NCBI GenBank assembly: GCA_035772735.1
Contig: JASDFA010000010.1
Span: 181,477,501-181,541,500 of the forward strand
Direction of reading: 5' to 3'
DNA: 64,000 nucleotides
DNA from: Datura wrightii
Lineage: Eukaryota; Streptophyta; Magnoliopsida; Solanales; Solanaceae
Shown: positions 45,977-59,335 of the stretch, piece after piece
Layout: every line of letters starts with the position of its first letter
Position numbering within the stretch: the stretch's first letter is position 1
The notes under the pieces: model-generated
The model's database searches: none
Seen by the model: only the letters and a program-made list of their open reading frames with translations
Told to the model about the DNA's origin: nothing
Made by a program: the position numbers and the translations under genes

Positions 45977-47447
45977 TCTATATATACTATATCTAATTAT
46001 GTGAAAGTTTTTAAAAATGTTAGATTGAATTTTTTGTCATTAAAGAATTTTAAAACTAATTAAAGTAATAGCTATTAAATTTTTATTTATTTGTATAAGT
46101 TAAGGACTCGTAATATTTATTACTTTAAAATTGACTAAAATTTTGCTTCATACTTCTTTACTTATTTGAACTATATTAAAAGTCTTAACTTTTAAAACTT
46201 TAAAATTAATTATAATTCTATTAAATTATATTAATCCTTTATTTATTAAATTAACTAATTATCCATTACAATTTTTTAAGTGTAATTATCAATTCTTCTT
46301 CTAAAAAAAAAGTATAATTTGAAGAAAAAAAATGTAGAAATTAAACATACTTTAAATTGTTTCAATTAATAGAGTGCTCTGGTTATTCATCTCTTTAGTT
46401 AAATCTACACTATTTCTTTCATTTTAATTTTAGTGAAGGTGTTTGATTTAGAGAGAGAGAAAAAAAAGTGCTAAAATGAAATATTTAAAATTAAGTTATT
46501 ACTAAATATTTAAAATACGATTGAAACTTCATTGCAAAATATCATTCACTTTTTTACCTTTTTAAAAATAGAATTCACTTTTTAGTTAATTATTTTTCTA
46601 ATATTTAGAATTTTAAAATTAACTAAATTTTTTGTATTAAATCCTTCCTTATTTAAAATGTATAGAAAATATTAATATTTAGAAATTTAAAATCTATTAC
46701 GATTTTGTTTTTTAAGATATAATTATACGTTGAATAAAATTGCACTTACAATATATACAAATTAATCTTATGTTTATGGTTGTTGAAAATACGATTGAAG
46801 AAAGGGCAGCCCGATGCACAAAATACCTTGCGCTAATAAGGTTCGAAGAAGGATCGCAATATTCCAAGGAGTGTAATATAGACAGTCTGCCCTAATACAA
46901 ACATTCATGACTGTTTCCACTAATTTTGATGAGTCTTTCTTAGTGGACGAATAATTACAAATAAATAAATGTATTTGTGATATGATATCATTTTATCAGT
47001 GCTAAAACAAGCCACTAATAACTTACAATACGATTTTGTAAGTATTAATTGTTTAAATGAATAACTTATATTATATATTTTATATTACTATATAACATAT
47101 TATAATACATCTATATTAAATGTTAATCTGTTAAAAGTGTAGCTACAAATTTTGTAATAATTAACATCAAATATACATATAATGCATGCATTTTATGTGC
47201 TCATGTAAAAAAAAATATTTTTTTAACCTTTCAATCAATTATATTTTTGCGATGCTTTTGTTCATTGAAATAAGTATTAGAACAAACTAAAGAAAGAACT
47301 ACTAGATTAGATCAAACTTTTAAATATAATCATTTATCAATTTAAAATTTATACTTTTATTTCTAAATTCTTATATTATTACACAAATATATTTTTTAAA
47401 TATTTATTATTATTAATATAAAGAACACGCGTAAAATGTAAAACTAG
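45977..47447 (+). mobile_element. Non-autonomous Helitron, copy 2 (about 1.47 kb) with nested SINE
   Basis: The left end TCTATATATACTATATCTAA, then TTATGTGAAAG and TTAGATTGAATTTTTTGTCA, parallels the left end of copy 1 (ATGTGAAGG and TTGATTAAATTTTTTGTTC). The right end has ACACGCG, TAAAATGTAAAA, then CTAG followed by T (47444-47448); the sub-terminal hairpin is decayed. It lies between A and T without target duplication. An Au SINE lies inside at 46800-46920. Confidence 0.65.
46800..46920 (-). mobile_element. Au SINE, truncated, nested in Helitron copy 2
   Basis: Read on the plus strand: GGGCAGCCCGATGCACAAAA, GGTTCGAAGAAGGATCGCAA, CCAAGGAGTGTAATATAGAC, AGTCTGCCCTAATACAAACA and CTGTTTCCAC, the reverse complement of the Au SINE body and 3' end. 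The tRNA-like head, expected beyond 46920, is missing. Confidence 0.85.
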
Positions 47448-50435
47448 TATAAAAATTAAATATCTGAAATATATAGAGACACAGTTATCAGATCTAACTA
47501 ATAAGTTGACTCTAAATTCTTCATTCACATCACTGTTGCAAGTTGCAACTGATAAATAGAAATAACGAAATATTTAAATATATTGAACAACAAATTAAAA
47601 TTTAAAAATCGCACTATCCAATCAAGTAACTCATTTTAGAATATTAAATTTGCAGCATTATTTTTTCAAATAATAAATCACCTCCTGTTACGTGCATTAC
47701 AGTGAGATATCATGTGTGCTCTAGAAGGAAAATTAATCAATTAAACCCCTAGGAAATTTTTATTGGAGTCTAATTAGGGTTAACTTTGCACGATCCATCT
47801 AAATTAAATAATAATTACTCCTATTATTTTCCACTATTTGGGCAGTTTCAAGCATCATTTCATTAACATAATCACTTCCATTATTCTTAATTCTCAATTG
47901 CGATGAGAATTAAATAGCATTTTATTAGTGAAAGAAGGTTTATAGCGGGAAGGTTGGATGACTTTAATTATTCAAATCATTATTATCAAACAATTAAGAA
48001 AGTTTTTCTACATCTAATTTATATATAAAAGTTAATTTTACAACATTCCTTTATGCGTCATCGTTTATATATAAAATTTATTTAAAATTATGAAAGTTTT
48101 ATGCGTGATGAAATGTGCAAACAAATCAATACTAAATAGATTGCGGATAAAATCAGAAAACGAGAACTGACAAGTTCTTTCTGTAGTGAAAAATCTAAAC
48201 GAATACGAATCACTAGCTAGTCGATAGCGATTATCATATTATATTATGTTAGAGCAACCTCTGATATCTAAATTATTGAGAGTTTTATCTTATGTATATT
48301 TTATAGCACATACTATAAGTATACCAATGTAGGATAAACTAAGGTCGATCATTCTAAAATTATTATATTTACCCTTGTGAACTTTTCAAGCATCCGTTAT
48401 GATTATGAGTGAACTCTTATTTCTAACGGTGCAAAATTTAAAATTTTTATAATTATGATGTTTTAAGTTTTTCTTTAATTTTTATTTCACTAAAATAATG
48501 ATAAGATTGAGAAAAATTATATATAAAAAAATTACATACGTAACATGTTTATTGATTTGACATTGAACACCCAATAGAAACAAAAAAAATCGAACGTAGT
48601 GTAACAAATCATAAGATAGTGGAAGTATATATTTGGAAGGATATTTTCACATGATTTTGTTGACTTTAAGCTTAACGCTATAATTAAACGACTAGTACAG
48701 AGATAACATTTTTAAAACAGAAAAAAGAAATATGGGAATGGTGTTTGGTGTGTGCAATGATGCATGGAGGTGATGAGTAGTGGAGAAGTGCATGCAACAT
48801 ATTGCTTTGTTTATAGGAAAAAACTTTGTTTAACAGAAAACACACAGAAAGCAAAACTAATTTCCTTTGTTTTTCCTTTCTCTTGCCGGCAAGTAAACTA
48901 GCCACTCTAACAAAATAAATTCTTTCTTTTTTGATTACTAAAAGTGAAAGTTTTCACATTTTCCTTTGATTACCTTCACAAGCCAACATTCAAAATGCAT
49001 AAAACGAGTATCCATCTTTTAGAATTCTACATAAATTTGAAATTTATGTGTTTTTATAATAATTTTAAATCAATTTGTAATAATAACTTTTTACATATAT
49101 AAAATTTATGCAAAAATTATTGAGCTTCGATAATCCCATATTGTATTTGCTCTATTTCCGCTTCTGACAATAGTGTTACATATTATCAGTAAATTTGGAG
49201 TTGAACTAAACGAGTTTGTATTTTTGTGAAATTTCCTTTTACTCTCTTTATCATCACATAAATATCATGCCATATAATTTAGCTTAAAATATGGACACAA
49301 TATACACATGGGAATGTTTAAAGGCTATTCAATTCGTGATAAATCAATCATATTAACACCATTTACGTTAGAGATACAGTTATAATTTTTTATAAGTGAC
49401 TTATATATCGTGAGTTTGAATTATATATCACTGTTTATAGTAGCCCTTGTTTCGATCATTCAATTCGCTCCAACAGATAGATATAGTTTTGTAAGAAACT
49501 TCGCCACTTTCGTGTACCCATTGGACGGCAACCCTTTCGGGGTTCCTTAGGGACCAATTCACTTTGCGTAGATTGACTAAATGCAGAAAATCTATCACTA
49601 GCAGACAATCGTATTTTTTCATAAGATTTTTCGTTATTCATGTCAGCATTCTCACTTCTAAATATTTTCAGATATTGTCACCAAAAACGTTCTCCGATTG
49701 AAACAACGTTTCATATCTTATCACCAAAAATCTTCCCCAATTAACAGAATATTCCACTACTGACACTTAAAAAAGCAGCTTTTAAGGTCTAAAAAAATTG
49801 ATTAGTAGTTTTAACAAAACAATTCAAAAAACTACTCACTAAAAGTAAAACTTTCATAAAAAAATTTAAATAATTAATTAATTGAGTTAGATTTTTCTGA
49901 GCTAAACTTAACCTAACCCGTGAGGCTGCGCAGACAGAACAGCACAGTCAAAAAAAGTGATCCAATAGAAAATTTAATCACAATTACGAACGTAATTACC
50001 AAGAGAGGTTCTACTCCACGCTATAACCAAGAACGTGAAATACACTTGCCAATTACGTGAGACAATCTTCGAAAATATACTACACGCGCGGTTAATTGTT
50101 TGAGAATTCACCCGACCAGAAACAGACATAACGCTTATTGCCGAAAAACAGGAACCGACCGTAAAGAATCTTTGTACATCAGCTTTTAAAAACCTTAACT
50201 TTAAAATAAAATTAAAAAAATCAGTTTTTTTTGCAACAGCCAAACAGGCCTTTAATGCCCTAATTAATATTTCTTTTTTTTTTTTGTTGGAAAAACTGAA
50301 ATTCAGACAGGAAAAATTTAATTTGTTGGATGATATCCGCGTAAGTGGGTCCCATGTTTTGCGGGTCACACCTTTGTGGGTCCAAAGCTCAAGAAACGAC
50401 CCCACACTCAACTTTCAAACAATTCATGCTCTGTG
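47448..50435. other. Intergenic DNA and beta-galactosidase upstream region
   Basis: No gene recognised. Short frames at 48684-48905 and 49428-49641 lack family features. The stretch 49940-50180 is less AT-rich and lies 0.5-0.75 kb upstream of the beta-galactosidase start; it may be promoter sequence or an old insertion. Confidence 0.35.
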
Positions 50436-50443
50436 TATTTAAA
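50436..50443 (+). promoter_or_regulatory. Candidate TATA box of the beta-galactosidase gene
   Basis: TATTTAAA about 240 bp upstream of the start codon. A transcription start near 50465-50475 would give a leader of about 200 nt. No transcript evidence. Confidence 0.4.
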
Positions 50444-50676
50444 AGCAGCTGCGAAGTACCAATATTTTGCAAGTCCCAATTCCTCATTTATTCACACTTA
50501 TTACTCACTTACAGTACTGTTGCTAAAATTCAACATTCTTTTCCTTTCCTTTTCTTTCAATCTAAATGGTAAAAGAATCAAGTATAGAATAAAGTGCAAT
50601 TTGAAAGTTAGGGGAAAAAAGGTTCGTTTTGCCTTAAAAAGGCACTATCTTGAGAAAGAAGGAGCTAATTCACAAC

Positions 50677-53600
50677 ATGGGCTCGAATCTAATAATGTTC
50701 AATGTGTTGATGGTGATGTTGGTGTTGTTGGGTTCATGGGTTTTTTCTGGAACAGCTTCTGTTTCATATGACCACAGAGCTATTATAGTAAATGGACAAA
50801 GGAAAATACTTATTTCTGGTTCTGTTCACTACCCAAGAAGCACTCCTGAGGTATGTTCATGTGAAATGTACTTCAAAACTTTAATAAGTTATGTCCCATG
50901 CTTTCTTGAAAAGGCTTTTTTTTTTCTTTTGGTTGCATGAATGGGTGGGTTAGTAAATGTTAAAAGTTGAGTCCTTTTTTTTTCGCAAAATGGATTTTTT
51001 GTGAAGGTTATGTTCTTGAACCTTTATTTTGGGGTTACAGATGTGGCCAGGTATTATTCAAAAGGCTAAAGAAGGAGGGGTGGATGTGATTCAGACTTAT
51101 GTTTTCTGGAATGGGCATGAGCCTCAACAAGGGAAAGTGAGTTAAATTAGACTCTTGTTTTCTTAATTTTGTATTTTTCATCAGTTCTTGATATTTAGTA
51201 CTTTTTTTTTTCTCTCTTTTCAGTATTATTTTGGAGGGAGATATGATTTGGTGAAGTTTATTAAGCTGGTACACCAAGCAGGACTTTATGTCCATCTCAG
51301 GGTTGGACCTTATGCTTGTGCTGAATGGAATTTTGGGTATTCCTCAAAATTGTTTTATCTGCAAAAAGAATGATACCCATTATAGCCTTACGTCAAGTTC
51401 TTTCTTGCTCACTCTATCTTTTTCAATTTCAGGGGTTTTCCTGTTTGGCTCAAATATGTTCCAGGTATCAGTTTCAGAACAGATAATGGACCTTTCAAGG
51501 TTAGACGCTTTGATGTTTTCTCAAAGAGTTTCTATCTTTGATGTGATTGATTTCTAATTTCTTTACTGTATTCTTCATGTCAAAATATTGTACCTTAGGC
51601 TGCAATGCAAAAGTTCACCACCAAGATTGTCAATATGATGAAAGCGGAACGTTTGTATGAAACTCAAGGCGGCCCAATAATTCTATCTCAGGTTGTTCAA
51701 AAGTGCTCACTCTCTTTTTCTGTTTCTTTCATTTCAGTAATCTTTGGCTGCATTTGTTGGTTACACAGAGGTTGTGATTTTCCAAAACATAAGGGGACTG
51801 ATGATTTTTTTATTTTTTATTTTGAAACTTTTTGACAGATTGAGAATGAGTATGGACCTATGGAGTGGGAACTGGGAGCACCTGGTAAATCTTACGCACA
51901 GTGGGCAGCCAAAATGGCTGTGGGTCTTGACACTGGTGTCCCATGGATCATGTGCAAGCAAGACGATGCCCCTGATCCTATTGTAAGTGTTGACCCTGTT
52001 ACAAATCAGTATTTTCTCTTATCATTGTTATATCACTTTTTATTTTTTTATTTTGTATAATATTGGTCTAAAATGAGTTTAAATGGAGCAAATGTTCTGT
52101 GAAAATTCATAGAGTCGACCCCAACTTGTTTGGATTGAGGGGTCGTCCTTGTTATATTTGTTGATGGCTTTCATTATACGTTTCCTGTTCCTAGTGGGGT
52201 TCTTATATGCCCCTTGATGGTCCAGAATTGCAAGGCCTCTGCACATGGGCTGCTTTTGTTTCCAACTACTATCTGTATCCCTTTCCTCTTCATAAAGCAT
52301 TCAATGGTCTTTGACTCTTGTAATGTCTCTCTGCCAAATTTCCCCTGCTAGTCTTATGCAAAATAATGTATTATTCACTCTTTGGAATCAGAACTGTAGT
52401 AGTCTTAATATGTTTAATCTTGCTCAGTACATTGAGATATTTTTATCTGAATTCTCTACTTTGTCAATATTGTTAAAATTTTATCTTTTTCCTTCAGTTT
52501 CCTACTTTGATATACTCCTTTCCCCCTTGTCAGATTAATGCTTGCAATGGCTTCTACTGTGACTACTTTTCTCCAAATAAGGCTTATAAACCAAAGATAT
52601 GGACTGAAGCCTGGACTGCATGGTAAGTACATATATCTTTCCAATGCATTAAATAAATAAAATTTCTAGTTTTATCCAATGCATTAAATAAATAAAATTT
52701 CTAGTTTTATGTTACAGCTAGATTACATGTGGGATAAATTTCTGTTGTAATTTTTTTTTTTGCAGGTTTACTGGTTTCGGAAATCCAGTTCCTTACCGAC
52801 CTGCAGAGGACTTAGCATTTTCTGTTGCAAAATTCATACAGAAGGGAGGTTCCTTCATCAATTATTACATGGTATGTTTATCGTGTCTGATATTCAAGAG
52901 TGTTAGTGTCTCCTCTGATGCCAAGAAAATTATGTTGTTTATGATTTTCTTTTCCCTTTTTTATGCAGTATCATGGAGGAACAAACTTTGGACGGACTGC
53001 TGGTGGCCCATTTATTGCTACTAGTTATGACTATGATGCGCCTCTTGATGAATATGGTATGCTCCTTTTCTTGTAATCTGGTTTAGATTGAGTTTCTTCA
53101 TGTCAGCAGAAGGTTAAGAATAAGAATCCGGTTTTTATAACCACTTGAATTTGAATAGGAAGAAGCGCGAACTTTATTCGTCAACTCCTTGTTTGTTTGT
53201 ATTTTTTATTTTTTTATTTTTAGGGTTCTAATTTGGAACTTTGTTAGTGCACTACTTAGTATTAATTTAACATGACGTGTGAGGGTCACCATCCATGCAT
53301 CCAAGAAACATCATGTGTGAGTGTCCCCTTTACATCACAACCAGGAAAAAGGGCTAGTCCTTCAGAAATATTTCTGTTTCTGATGGAGTATCAATTCTCC
53401 TTATTGCATCTGTGGCTGAATACATTGAGATTGCAATCATGCAATATGTAATAGAGAGATCAATATATGACAGCCACTAAAGTTCATGCCAGCTTCATAA
53501 GAAGCAATCTCTTGCTTCTCTGAAAACCTTTGTGATTTTCCTAGCTTTAGCTTTTTGACAATAAAAATCTGATAACCTTTGATGGTTAGTTGATTTCAAT

Positions 53601-56600
53601 GATTCCATCAAATAGAATTGCTTGGCCCATCCCTTCATCAAACTTGCATCACGCTTTTCAGTGAGTTAATAGCTGTTAATTCTAACTTCTTACGGATGAG
53701 ATTTCTTAAGCATCGAGTCCATGATTTAAAGCTAGGAAGAAAACTCAGAAGAGACCATCTGCAGCTTAAGAAATTTGCTATAAAAAAATTGCAGCTTAAG
53801 AAATGTATTGTTTAGCCCAATTTAACATTTTCCATCTGGTCTTTAGGACTATTGCGACAACCTAAATGGGGTCACCTGAAAGATCTGCATAGAGCAATAA
53901 AGCTTTGTGAACCAGCTTTAGTTTCTGGAGATCCAACTGTGACAGCACTTGGACACCAGCAGGAGGTGAGATTTAGCGGAATGCTTCTTGAACTAGTCAA
54001 GTTACAAAGTTCGAAATGAGAGTAACTGGAGCTTCATTGTTTCTTATACAGGCCCATGTTTTTAGGTCCAAGTCTGGCTCTTGTGCTGCATTCCTTGCAA
54101 ACTACGACCAACACTCTTTTGCTTCTGTGACATTTGCAAACAGGCATTACAACTTGCCACCATGGTCAATCAGCATTCTTCCCGACTGCAAGAACACTGT
54201 GTTTAATACAGCAAGGGTAAGAAGAAAGGATATACTTTCTCCCTGAAAATTTTATGCTGTTTAGAGCATAACAAAGAGAAATTCTCTCATGGTTCAAATT
54301 AATCATTCATGACCTGGATATTGCCTCCTAACTAACTGATAACATTGTTGATTCCATGTGAAGATTGGTGCTCAAAGCGCACAGATGAAGATGACTCCAG
54401 TCAGCAGAGGATTGTCCTGGCAGTCATTCAATGAAGAGACAGCGTCTTATGAAGACAGTAGTTTTACAGTTGTTGGGTTATTGGAGCAGATAAATACTAC
54501 AAGAGATGTGTCTGATTATTTGTGGTATTCAACTGAGTAAGTGCCTATGTAGCTTCTGACAGCCTCTTCACATATTAAATTAAGAAACACACACACACAC
54601 ACACACACTTGAATTACCTTGGATTAGCCACATGTTTATGATTGTTTTTCTGTCCTCAGTGTCAAGATTGATCCAAGAGAAAAGTTTTTGAGAGGCGGAA
54701 AATGGCCTTGGCTTACAATCATGTCAGCTGGCCATGCATTGCATGTCTTTGTGAATGGTCAATTAGCAGGTATGTGACATAATTATTTTATATTTGACGT
54801 GATTTACAATTTGGATCGGTGGACCATTTTCAGTTTATTTGTTTGCTGTAAAAAAATTTGTTACAAAAAAAAAAAATAATCAAAAGCTGAGGTCTATTTG
54901 GTCTCATTAAGCAAATACAATAAGTGAACAGTTTGTATAATAATAGAAAAACTAAAGGCCCCATCACCCTGACGCATAGTGGCGGTTTATGTTATTTACA
55001 TCTCTCTTTGTTCAAATTTCTTGCAGGAACTGCATATGGAAGTTTAGAAAAACCGAAACTAACTTTCAGTAAAGCTGTAAATCTGAGAGCGGGTGTTAAC
55101 AAGATTTCTCTGCTCAGCATTGCTGTTGGCCTTCCGGTGTGTTCTCCCTCACTGTCACCCTCTTACTTTATTATACATGCATATTAGTTGAACATGTGTC
55201 TCTATTTCTCCCCATTTAAGTTGCCTTGCTCTGCAGACTGCATGATTTTGACTGCTAATTTTAATATGTGCTTTCTTGGCCTCCTTTCTTGTGTGCTCAA
55301 TTGCAGAATATTGGCCCACATTTTGAGACATGGAATGCTGGTGTTCTTGGGCCAGTTTCACTCAGTGGTCTCGACGAGGGGAAAAGAGATTTAACATGGC
55401 AGAAATGGTCTTACAAGGTTTGTGTGTATAAAATGTTCCAAAAACAGAACCCGGATGCTCCATTGCATGATTATCTGAACTTCCACTTTTTTATCAGGTT
55501 GGTCTGAAAGGAGAAGCTTTGAGCCTTCATTCACTCAGTGGTAGCTCGTCAGTTGAGTGGGTCGAGGGTTCTTTTGTGGCTCAGAGACAGCCACTCACAT
55601 GGTACAAGGTGCGCACCTCATACTAAAACCTTCTTCTGTACCAACTTGTATATTTTGCCATTAAGTCATTCCTCTGCAAGGAAGGAATAGTTAAATCTTC
55701 TTTAAGCAGATGTACGCTGTTGTGATTGTTGAATTATTATTCAACAATGGTGGGTGAAAAAATTTCTAGATATGTGTTAGAAATCTTTCAGTGATGTGTA
55801 CTAGTAATTTGAATTTCTTGGCTTAAAAAAACTAAAATTTCTATTGAATCTTTATTGTTATCTATACAGAGTACTTTCAATGCACCAGCTGGAAATGATC
55901 CTTTGGCTTTAGACTTGAATACCATGGGCAAAGGCCAAGTGTGGATAAATGGTCAAAGCCTCGGACGCTACTGGCCTGGATATAAAGCATATGGTCACTG
56001 TAGTGCCTGTAACTATGCAGGCTGGTTTGATGAGAAAAAGTGTCTAAGTAATTGTGGAGAGGCTTCACAACGATGGTAAGTAATGGTAAACCTTGTGGCA
56101 TTTTCCTTCGATATAACAAGAAGCTCTAACTTAACTGGGAATTATATTTCAGGTATCATGTTCCCCGTTCTTGGCTGTATCCTACTGGAAATTTGTTAGT
56201 TCTGTTTGAGGAATCGGGAGGAGAGCCACATGGAATCTCTTTGGTAAAAAGAGAAGTCGCAAGTGTTTGTGCAGATATAAATGAATGGCAACCACAGTTG
56301 GTGAATTGGCAATTGCAAGCATCTGGTAAAGTCGACAGACCACTGAGGCCTAAAGCTCACCTCTCGTGTGCTTCAGGTCAGAAGATGACTTCAATCAAGT
56401 TTGCAAGCTTTGGAACACCACAGGGAGTCTGCGGAAGCTTCCGGGAAGGAAGCTGCCATGCCTTCCACTCATATGATGCATTTGAAAGGGTATTTACAAA
56501 TCTTACTCTTTGTTATGCCTCCATATTTCTAGTTGAATAGGTTGATAGTTCTTCAACCTGTTAGAAGAACCAGTTTCTTTTCATTCTTGAAGTAGCTATC

Positions 56601-56756
56601 TTCTGTAGAGACCTGATTGAACAACACTCCCTTTTTTTTTCCCAGTATTGCATCGGGCAAAATTCGTGCTCAGTACCTGTAACACCAGAGATCTTTGGAG
56701 GTGATCCATGTCCACATGTTATGAAGAAACTCTCAGTTGAGATTATTTGCAGTTGA
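50677..56756 (+). CDS. TBG3: Beta-galactosidase, GH35, TBG3-like (EC 3.2.1.23)
   Basis: Secreted enzyme removing terminal beta-galactosyl residues from cell-wall pectic galactan and arabinogalactan side chains. Nineteen exons: 50677-50850, 51041-51136, 51224-51336, 51433-51499, 51599-51691, 51839-51982, 52534-52622, 52766-52871, 52969-53056, 53847-53965, 54052-54216, 54364-54536, 54660-54769, 55027-55136, 55307-55417, 55498-55608, 55870-56075, 56153-56489, 56646-56756. Phases agree at all 18 junctions: 2523 nt, 840 aa. Signal peptide is about residues 1-27, then SVSYDHRAIIVNGQRKILISG. Acid/base E185 is in IENEYG, nucleophile E254 in WTEAWTAWF. The SUEL-type lectin domain (about 760-840) has cysteines in LSCASGQK, GVCGSF and GSCHAF. 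No break is seen. Ortholog naming rests on remembered resemblance to tomato TBG3, chiefly at the C-terminus (NSCSVPVTPEIFGGDPCP). Confidence 0.95.
52078..52160 (+). mobile_element. LINE/SINE 3' tail fragment in intron 6
   Basis: ATTCATAGAGTCGACCCCAA, then CTTGTTTGGATTGAGG, is the well-known end segment of Solanaceae LINE/SINE repeats (usually followed by GTTGTTG). Only the tail is present. Confidence 0.5.
52641..52710. repeat. 35-bp tandem duplication in beta-galactosidase intron 7
   Basis: Two identical units, 52641-52675 and 52676-52710, begin CCAATGCATTAAATAAATAA. Splice sites of the intron are untouched. Confidence 0.95.
54587..54608. repeat. (AC)n microsatellite in beta-galactosidase intron 12
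   Basis: About 22 bp of CA dinucleotides. Confidence 0.95.
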
Positions 56757-57860
56757 TGACACAGAGGATAAACAAAATAAAGTGGTTTCAGTTAGCTGTC
56801 TCAAGTACTGTATAGCAATGTTGAAGTGTTCACTGTCTGGAGATAATTTTGAAGATCAAAAAGTTGGCTTTGATGGGGGTGAAGTTGTACAGATATGCAA
56901 CACACCTTTTCATTTGAGGCCCATATGAATTGCAGTGGCCCAAGATTTTTGTACATATATGTTGGTTACTGTCAAGTTAGTGTTGGTCTGCAACTGTAAA
57001 ACAATAGTATAGTCATTGATTCAAGTACACATTGAAATTGTGCTGGTTGGAGGTAGCAGGTTCCACAGGAATAGTTGAGGTCTGCGCAAGCTGGCTTGGA
57101 TACCACCACTATTATAACAAAAAAAGCACATCGAGACTGATTCTTGATTAGTCCATGTGCAGATATTGTTACTGTTAGAGTTTGCAAGTTTTTCAGTATT
57201 TCATTACTCCATCTATGTAAAATAGCAATCTTTCATTGCTTTGTACCTGGAAATATTGTTACTATGATGATGTGAAATAATATCAAATTCTCTTTTATTA
57301 ATTATTACGAAAAAACATTTCCATCAAAGTATTTAGCTATGGATTTCTCTGACTTTGTTGCTACGTAAAGTTCAACTATTTTAATGTTACATATTAATTT
57401 TGTGAATTTGCTGCTACATGTGTGAAGTTTTGTTACATTAATACTACAACATCAAAACATTAGCTAGCTTCATGTTTATACAAACTGTAGCAAGCTTACA
57501 GGGAGAAATGGGCTTTGTTATGTTCATGGGGATCAGATTAATACCAGGGTGACAACCATTCACAAGTCCAGAATAAATCTGCTAGTTGTTTTGCTGCTCT
57601 CTTCATATTATATACTCTAGTAATTAGTTATGGTGATGTATTTTGAACATCCTGGTGTCTAGAAGAAGCATCAAGATCACAACTTAATGATGTTATCAAC
57701 TTATAATAGGCTTAGTCTAGATGTTAGAAGGAAAAGAGAAGGAGATATCAGTGATATGTATGCCAGGAAGGTACCATTTCTAATGAGATTTCCAACTGTG
57801 ATATTGCCTTCATTCTAGTTTAGTGGTCCCTGAATTTTCATGAATTGAAAGTCCTTATTT
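56757..57860. other. Beta-galactosidase 3'UTR and downstream intergenic DNA
   Basis: The first few hundred bases after the stop should be 3'UTR; the non-AT-biased composition to about 57200 fits this. No further gene recognised. Confidence 0.4.
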
Positions 57861-57861
57861 C

Positions 57862-58404
57862 TGTCGCCGCTTCATTTTTACTTGTCCACTCTATTAAAAT
57901 TAGACGTTTACTTTTTCTTATCTATTTTAAAATTTTAAAACATATTTTATCACTTAATTTTTAATTTATCCTTACTATTAACTATAGTCATTTTCTAAAG
58001 TATTAAATTCAAAGGAAATGGTCAAAAATGCCCCTAGCCATGTGAAACTGAACTAAAAATTCTCTCCTTTAATAATTTGGTCTAAAGATATTCTTATCGT
58101 CAATATTTTAGTCTAAAAATGCCCTTGTTGTTAATAGTTTGATTAAAAAATGCATTTATTGTTACTTTTGAATCAAAAATGACATATCCCTAATAAACAT
58201 ATAATTTTTTGTAAAACACATTATTTTTCTAATTTTACTCTATCGCCCTTTGAATATAATAAATTTAATATTTTGAAAAATGTAGTGAAAAATGACCTAG
58301 GAACTAAGTAATAAATTATCTCTTAATCTTTTTAAAATTGAACGAGTAAATAAAGACATATATTTTTTGAATGATGGACAAATAAAAGTGGACGGAGAAG
58401 TACA
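57862..58404. mobile_element. MITE split by a truncated foldback-element copy
   Basis: Left end CCGCTTCATTTTTACTTGTC and right end (reverse complement) CTCCGTCCACTTTTATTTGTC form imperfect inverted repeats of a Stowaway-like MITE. Between them, about 58012-58245 matches the arm of the Mutator-like element at 11866: GGTCAAAAATGCCCC, ATGTGAAACTGAACTAAAAA, then about 31-bp subunits with AATAATTTGGTCTAAA and AAAAATGCCCTTGTTGTTAA. Only one arm is present. Confidence 0.6.
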
Positions 58405-59335
58405 TCAAATAAATTCATTAATCATATATGAAAACGAAATTAGCTCTTTGGAATAATTTCTCTCAAAGGAGAATTAGTTTTTTAGGTTTTACTTATAATT
58501 TTTTTTTAATTTTATGACTCTTCTATAATAGATTTTTATTTTTACACCTAAAAAATTTTAAAATTATTATTTTCTATTCATTTAATAAAAGGTCAAAACA
58601 TCTTTTTTTTTTTCCCGAAAAATTGATTGAGAGCAAGTTACATTACCTTGTTAATTTTGTCTTTTTTCTCAATTGTCATAAAGATGATCTAGAAATAAAT
58701 ACTACTCTCCCAGGAAGCATTACTCCTTTTCCTTTTTTTTATATGTCATATTCACATCAACAAGAGCATGGCATTATGATACACATATTTCAAATTTGAG
58801 AATTGTACAAATCAACACTCAGGAATGAACATTTACTGCCCCCACCTATTTTTTTTTTAAATTTGTATTGTAGTCTATTGGGTGATTTCAAATGATAAAG
58901 AATTTGAATACATTGCTGTAAAAGAAGGCTTTATGTTGCTTTTTCCTGTGAAAGAAAATCTTCTGTTTGAAGCTCTTTTTTAAAATTTTAATCTACTCTC
59001 TTAGGAGAAATGAATTTTCTTTAAAGCTTAAGAAAACCTGTTGAGTAAAATTACAACTTTTTTAATATAATAGAAGTTACATCAATAAGTGCATTATAAG
59101 TTGAGATACCCTTTAGTTAAATAATAATAAATAATTTAAAAATATCTTTTTAACATATTAAAAATGATTTAAATTCGAAATATTATTTTGGATTTAAAAT
59201 TGCAGGTGTATACATAGAGAAAAAGTGATAACAAACAAAAAGCAAGATAGAATAGAATAAGAATAGATGGACTAAAAAGTATGGATTGGAGTCAGTGTTT
59301 TAGAAGAAACTGCTGTTAGTCTCTCGCTCTCTCTC
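58405..59335. other. Intergenic DNA / promoter of the gene at 59411
   Basis: AT-rich without recognised repeats or frames. Confidence 0.35.

Noticed and set aside
48684..48905. 73-codon minus-strand frame resembling a small secreted peptide
   Set aside because: The hydrophobic stretch is not at the N-terminus after the basic start, and there is no known peptide-hormone motif.
5864..56756. Biosynthetic gene cluster linking the P450 and the glycosidase
   Set aside because: CYP90D1 is a hormone-pathway gene that acts with unlinked partners, and GH35 acts on cell walls; 40 kb and unrelated genes lie between them.
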